The notes under the pieces are model-generated. The model saw only the letters and a program-made list of their open reading frames with translations. It was not told where the DNA came from and made no database searches. Made by a program: the position numbers and the translations under genes. A stretch of 64,000 nt of DNA from Erwinia tracheiphila (lineage in GTDB: Bacteria > Pseudomonadota > Gammaproteobacteria > Enterobacterales > Enterobacteriaceae), in the NCBI RefSeq assembly GCF_021365465.1, contig NZ_CP089932.1, forward strand, positions 3,782,001 to 3,846,000, given 5' to 3'. Every line of letters starts with the position of its first letter. Position 1 is the stretch's first letter. Positions 60,725 to 64,000 of this stretch are shown here, one piece after another.

Positions 60725-62212
60725 TTATACCAGGTTGTGCGAGCCTTCGACCTTACGTACCCAGTCGCCTTTACCGTAAATCAGTACGTATTTCATCACG
60801 TATTCCGGCAAGCCAGATGGCCCGGTACTTTCAACAATCTGCGCGTTGTACCAGTAGCCCTTGTCCTGGATATCGTGCCACGCTAAATCGTCACCAGACG
60901 CATCGGCCACCGCGAGTTTCTGTACATCCGAGAGCGTTTTGCCGGGGAGAATGGTGCCGTTATTCACCGCTTTGGTCACGGCTCCGGCAATAATCATCAT
61001 TGCCCTGGCCTCACCATCGCGGTTTGCAGGTACGCCGCGCGTCGCCAGCAATAAAGAAAACCATTGCTGTGCAATGTATGCTTTTAACCATTGCTCATTG
61101 GCATGAACGCTCATGTCCAGCGGTGCAGTACCCGGCCCGCACAGGAAACCACGCTGGTAAAACGCAATATGTGAACCCGCCACCGCCGTTTCGCCGTAAT
61201 AGTTGACGCGTAATTTATCCAGCTTATCGGCATCCAGATCAGCGGTTACCTGTGCCGGGAACGTCACGCCAAACTGACGAAACATATAGTTGGTGGTGGC
61301 ATTTGTGCGGTCATAGTCCGTTGCCGCCATAACCGCCATTGGTAACGCCTGAGCATAATAATTATCCTCGGTTTTCAGGTTCAGCGCCGTTGACGCTGTA
61401 CCTATCAACGCCGCGCTAAAAGCCTCCGCATCCGTTGCGGAAATATTCAGATGTAGCTGGTATTTCACGTTCTCACCTGCCACATACTGAGCAAGGGCAA
61501 CGACCTGTTCGAGCGTCAGTGGGTCGATAAAAGTCGCGCTGCCGAACGAATCCGAGATTTTCTCTGCCGCCATAAAAGCTTCCAGCGGGGTTTGCGCGGT
61601 ATTGCCGGGCAGGGCTTGTCCGCGAGATAACCCCATCGCATCCGCAAGAGCGGAAGACTCAACGTTGATGTTTGCCCGCTCCGGCACACCGCCACCGAGT
61701 TCAAACGTGCCGCTGATAGCAATAAAGGTCACTCTGGCAGAAGCGAAAGCGGGTTCAGATTCAGCATTTAGCTTTTGCTGTACGGTCGAGGCAACATCCG
61801 CGTAGGACCTGGCCGTAGAAAGATCGATTTCGGTGAGTTCTTCACGGATGTTACCGATAATCACCGTGAGTGTTCCGGTAGTGATCGCCTTCAACTCATC
61901 CAGACTGGCCGCATCGCCCCCCGAAAGCGTCGGTGCCCGACCGGTTGGTACGTAGGGTGCTACCTGCAATTCTCTCGGTTTATTGACAGGCGCAGGGCTG
62001 GTATAGCTGAAATATTGCCGGGCAAAATTCGCTTCGGGAGAGCTGGCCCCCAGAAACTCATCAATCTGGCCACTGGCGAATTCCAGCACATCACCGGACG
62101 GAATTTTTGCGTTTTGGGAAAATATGCGGCCCGTCAGTTTGCGCATCGGTACAGCAGACGCGCCAATGACCGCACTCGCAATGCTGACATAGCGTGTTTG
62201 TTTGATTGGCAT
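60725..62212 (-). CDS. Tail sheath protein (DUF3383)
   Basis: 495 residues. MPIKQTRYVSIASAVIGASA, ISGDVLEF-like IPSGDVLEFASGQIDEFLGA, ANFARQYFSYTSPAPVNKPR, and a C-terminal GFLCGPGTAPLDMSVHANEQ, WLKAYIAQQWFSLLLATRGV match DUF3383 sheath proteins. It forms the contractile sleeve around the tube. This gene settles that the phage is a myovirus. Confidence 0.88.
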   Translation of the reverse strand: MPIKQTRYVSIASAVIGASAVPMRKLTGRIFSQNAKIPSGDVLEFASGQIDEFLGASSPEANFARQYFSYTSPAPVNKPRELQVAPYVPTGRAPTLSGGDAASLDELKAITTGTLTVIIGNIREELTEIDLSTARSYADVASTVQQKLNAESEPAFASARVTFIAISGTFELGGGVPERANINVESSALADAMGLSRGQALPGNTAQTPLEAFMAAEKISDSFGSATFIDPLTLEQVVALAQYVAGENVKYQLHLNISATDAEAFSAALIGTASTALNLKTEDNYYAQALPMAVMAATDYDRTNATTNYMFRQFGVTFPAQVTADLDADKLDKLRVNYYGETAVAGSHIAFYQRGFLCGPGTAPLDMSVHANEQWLKAYIAQQWFSLLLATRGVPANRDGEARAMMIIAGAVTKAVNNGTILPGKTLSDVQKLAVADASGDDLAWHDIQDKGYWYNAQIVESTGPSGLPEYVMKYVLIYGKGDWVRKVEGSHNLV

Positions 62213-62225
62213 GGTTAAACCTTAA

Positions 62226-62341
62226 TTAAATGCGGTGAATATCAGGATAAAGCGCTTTTACTGCCGTGGTGTTTGGGAATATTTCGCGGTGGAATGTGAC
62301 GTTAAAGTCAAACGAGGGGTTCTGTTCATAATCCCCCTGGT
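62226..62341 (-). pseudogene. Phage neck protein, C-terminal part, cut by IS4
   Basis: On the minus strand DQGDYEQNPSFDFNVTFHRE, then IFPNTTAVKALYPDIHRI and stop. It has no start and continues exactly the frame interrupted at 13894 (...YFINDQGD), sharing the 10-bp duplication tccccctggt. It stands 13 bases before the sheath gene, the natural place for the end of the neck gene. Confidence 0.88.
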
Positions 62342-63515
62342 TAATGCTGGTCACTTAAGGTGACCAGCAACCTTTTTATCCGGATATTTCCTGCTCTTTA
62401 CCCTCAACTCTCTCGGGTAACTTCGCTCTCTTCTACCCGGTAACACAAGCCATTTCGCCTGTTCATACAGGGTTCTCAGTTCTCCCGGCATTTTTCCCGG
62501 CGAAGCCCAGGGCAGGGTTATCAGCATCCGGATTATTTCGCTTATCGCTCCACTGAAGCTCAGCTGAAGCTCAGCTGGTAAGGCAGGTAATCTCCTTTCA
62601 GATGGAACGCCATCTGCACCATCTGATATCGCACCAGGTTATAAGCCAGCAGTACCCCCCATAGCTCCTGTCTCACCAGCTCCGGCAGGCGACTGCGTAA
62701 TGTCCACCGGCTGTCCAGCATACCCTGCTTTGCTTCCCGGTAGCCCAGTTCTGTTTCCCAGCGGTGGCGATATAGCTCGCTGATATCTTTACCCGGATAG
62801 CGATTCGGGTCTGTCAGTGACGTCAGCACCTGCCTCTCTTTACCGTCTACCCTGCGGGTCAGCAGTCTTGCCACCATTTCTTCCGGGACCCCTGGCCATT
62901 GCTTCCTGGCTCGTGGACTGGTTTTCAGGCATATCAGTTCATCTCCACGCCCCAAACGGCGAACCACCTGATACTGTACGTGTTTTTTCAACGGCAACAA
63001 CCAGTGACGGTGTTCTCCTGCTGTCTGCCAGTGATGAAGCAGACCCATCGAATAAAATCCCTTATCGAACAGGGTGATACTGTTATTCGGGGTTTTCTCC
63101 GTCAGGTGTTCAGCCAGCCGCATTTCACTGACTTTTTCACTGTCGAATGCACTGGCGGCGATCAGATGGCTGCTCAGCTCCATCAGACAAACCATTCGCA
63201 CCTGAGGATAGCCGCCTTCGCCGTACTGGCTGCTGTGTTTACTGAAGACGGCTCTGTTTTCCGGCGTATCGGCGGTACGCCAGACCACGCCGTCGACAGC
63301 AAACAGATTCAGACCGTGCCATTTTGGATGTGCAGCCTGCTGATTCCAGTGCTGCTGTGTGATATCAAAAAGCTCCCGCACTGCATTTTCACCCAGAGTC
63401 TTACGGCGCTGAATGACAGCGCTGCGTGCGGTAAAAGGAGCTCCGGTCCGGTCAGTAATATCCATCAGATTGACGATTTCGGTCATCGGACGATCGCAAA
63501 AAATGGACATCCCAA
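62342..63515 (-). mobile_element. IS4-family element (right copy), truncated
   Basis: Starts with the intact terminal sequence TAATGCTGGTCACTTAAGG and stays nearly identical to the left copy up to ggacatcccaa (63515). It then changes abruptly; the transposase N-terminus and the other terminal repeat are missing. Same orientation as the left copy, so the prophage is flanked by direct repeats of about 1.17 kb. Confidence 0.95.
62351..63515 (-). pseudogene. IS4-family transposase, 5' truncated and frameshifted
   Basis: The first ~57 codons are missing. In addition an 11-bp tandem duplication tgaagctcagc (62554-62564 and 62565-62575) shifts the frame near the C-terminus, after YQLSFS. The conserved catalytic Asp and YREK regions are present upstream of the shift, but no full product can be made. 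The left copy has an intact gene. Confidence 0.93.
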
Positions 63516-63628
63516 GAACATAGCGCCCTTACAGGGCGAGCGTCACGGCTCTGCCGTTCCGAGGGTGTTCATGACCGGCTCACAGCTTTATACTCTGCGG
63601 TATGTTAATTTCTCAGGAAATCATTCAC

Positions 63629-64000
63629 ATGGCCCGTAGCAAAGCCCCCAGAAAGCGTAAACCCACGCCCTCGTCCCGACGCGCTATACCCGGATATCCT
63701 AAGCGTTTTCTGGTGTCCATTCCGCCCCGGAGCGATTATGACGACCCCGACGAGTTTTTTTACGACACTCCGCAGGATGCCATTCGTCACTGTGTCCACC
63801 TGGGGCCACAGTTTTTCCTCGATACACACTTCGACCCGCCTCTCGTCTGCATCATCCGCGGCTTTGAGCCGCCTGACTCACCCGACGGCGATGTCGTCCT
63901 TGAGTCCATGCCAGCCGATGTGTTTATTATCGCCACAGAATCCGGCATGCTGCCGGTGACCTTCGCTCCCTGGGATAAACACACCGACAACTGGGCCGAT
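63629..64000 (+). CDS. Unknown gene, runs off the window
   Basis: Open from MARSKAPRKRKPTPSSRRAI to the window end, 124 codons so far; caggaa stands upstream of the ATG. A basic N-terminus is followed by PKRFLVSIPPRSDYDDPDEF, LGPQFFLDTHFDPPLVCIIR, then GFEPPDSPDGDVVL, and SGMLPVTFAPWDKHTDNWAD. High GC and good codon pattern suggest a real gene. Family unknown; it is the first non-phage gene to the right of IS4. Confidence 0.6.
   Translation, partial: MARSKAPRKRKPTPSSRRAIPGYPKRFLVSIPPRSDYDDPDEFFYDTPQDAIRHCVHLGPQFFLDTHFDPPLVCIIRGFEPPDSPDGDVVLESMPADVFIIATESGMLPVTFAPWDKHTDNWAD

Larger units (their letters stand above)
13894..62341. mobile_element. Temperate contractile-tailed prophage, circularly permuted, flanked by direct IS4 copies
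   Basis: 48.4 kb of phage genes in a complete circular order: head, lysis, early control, recombination, Int/Xis, attP, accessory genes, tail. The neck gene is split, with its 5' part at the left end and its 3' part at the right end, each beside an IS4 copy and each with the 10-bp sequence tccccctggt. Joining 13894 to 62341 through that repeat restores one reading frame. attP is internal and unsplit. The structural genes (DUF1073 portal, DUF2213, DUF2184 capsid, DUF3383 sheath, Gp138 spike) indicate a small myovirus with a simple baseplate, combined with lambda-like early genes. Confidence 0.9.

Noticed and set aside
11270..63515. Simple IS4 composite transposon as the origin of the phage block
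   Set aside because: A composite transposon would have a target duplication outside the two IS4 copies. The outer flanks differ, and the shared duplication is on the inner sides, which fits recombination of a circle instead.
1..64000. CRISPR array, rRNA genes or complete tRNA genes
   Set aside because: No regularly spaced repeats and no rRNA were seen. The only tRNA-like sequence is the 3' fragment in attP.

Overview
The window comes from a member of the Enterobacterales with many recently active insertion sequences (IS). The evidence is lambdoid-style phage genes, hok/sok and higBA loci of enterobacterial type, an att site matching the 3' part of a tRNA-Pro gene, an NleD-family type III effector gene, and IS481, IS256, IS4, ISL3, IS1, IS3, IS5 and IS110 elements. 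Many ISs are nested and several host or phage genes are broken. Such IS load is known in Erwinia tracheiphila and in Sodalis-type insect symbionts. The genus is an inference; the sequence does not settle it.

Layout. 1-13893 is an IS graveyard: degenerate IS481, IS110 and IS5 remnants, an IS3 (IS407-group) element, two truncated host genes around an IS481 copy, IS1, an IS3 remnant, a small lipoprotein gene, then IS256 with IS481 inside it and IS4 with IS481 inside it. 13894-62341 is an almost complete temperate phage with a contractile tail. 62342-63515 is a second, damaged IS4 copy in the same orientation. 63516-64000 is host or plasmid DNA with the start of one unknown gene.

Phage map. On the minus strand, from about 28 kb down to 13.9 kb: DUF1367 protein, truncated Dam, Q-like antiterminator, M15-type peptidase, lipoprotein, holin, P5-like lysin, Rz/Rz1, HslV-like protein, terminases, portal, head genes, neck. 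The tail module lies at the other end, from the 3' part of the neck gene (62.3 kb) down through sheath, tube, chaperone, tape measure, baseplate and fibre (51.3 kb). Early genes occupy 32-48 kb: ParB-like, DnaC-like and O-like replication genes, YdaT/YdaS-like and repressor switch, RecE/RecT, a DUF4942 methyltransferase, Xis, Int and an unsplit attP. Beyond attP lie higBA, a C4-like RNA with an antirepressor, and a PH/SHOCT gene.

Two observations stand out. (1) The phage is circularly permuted about IS4. One neck gene is cut by IS4, and its two halves, each with the same 10-bp target duplication, lie at the two ends of the 48.4-kb segment. attP, with integrase arm repeats on both sides, is not split. 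This is what is expected if a circular phage carrying IS4 entered the replicon by recombination with a resident IS4, not through Int. (2) An ISL3-family element at 28477-30545, with inverted repeats and a perfect 8-bp duplication, contains between its ends, besides its transposase, an intact NleD/HopH1-like zinc metalloprotease effector gene. That makes it a single-IS transposon carrying a type III effector. It has split a LexA-type SOS box in the phage.
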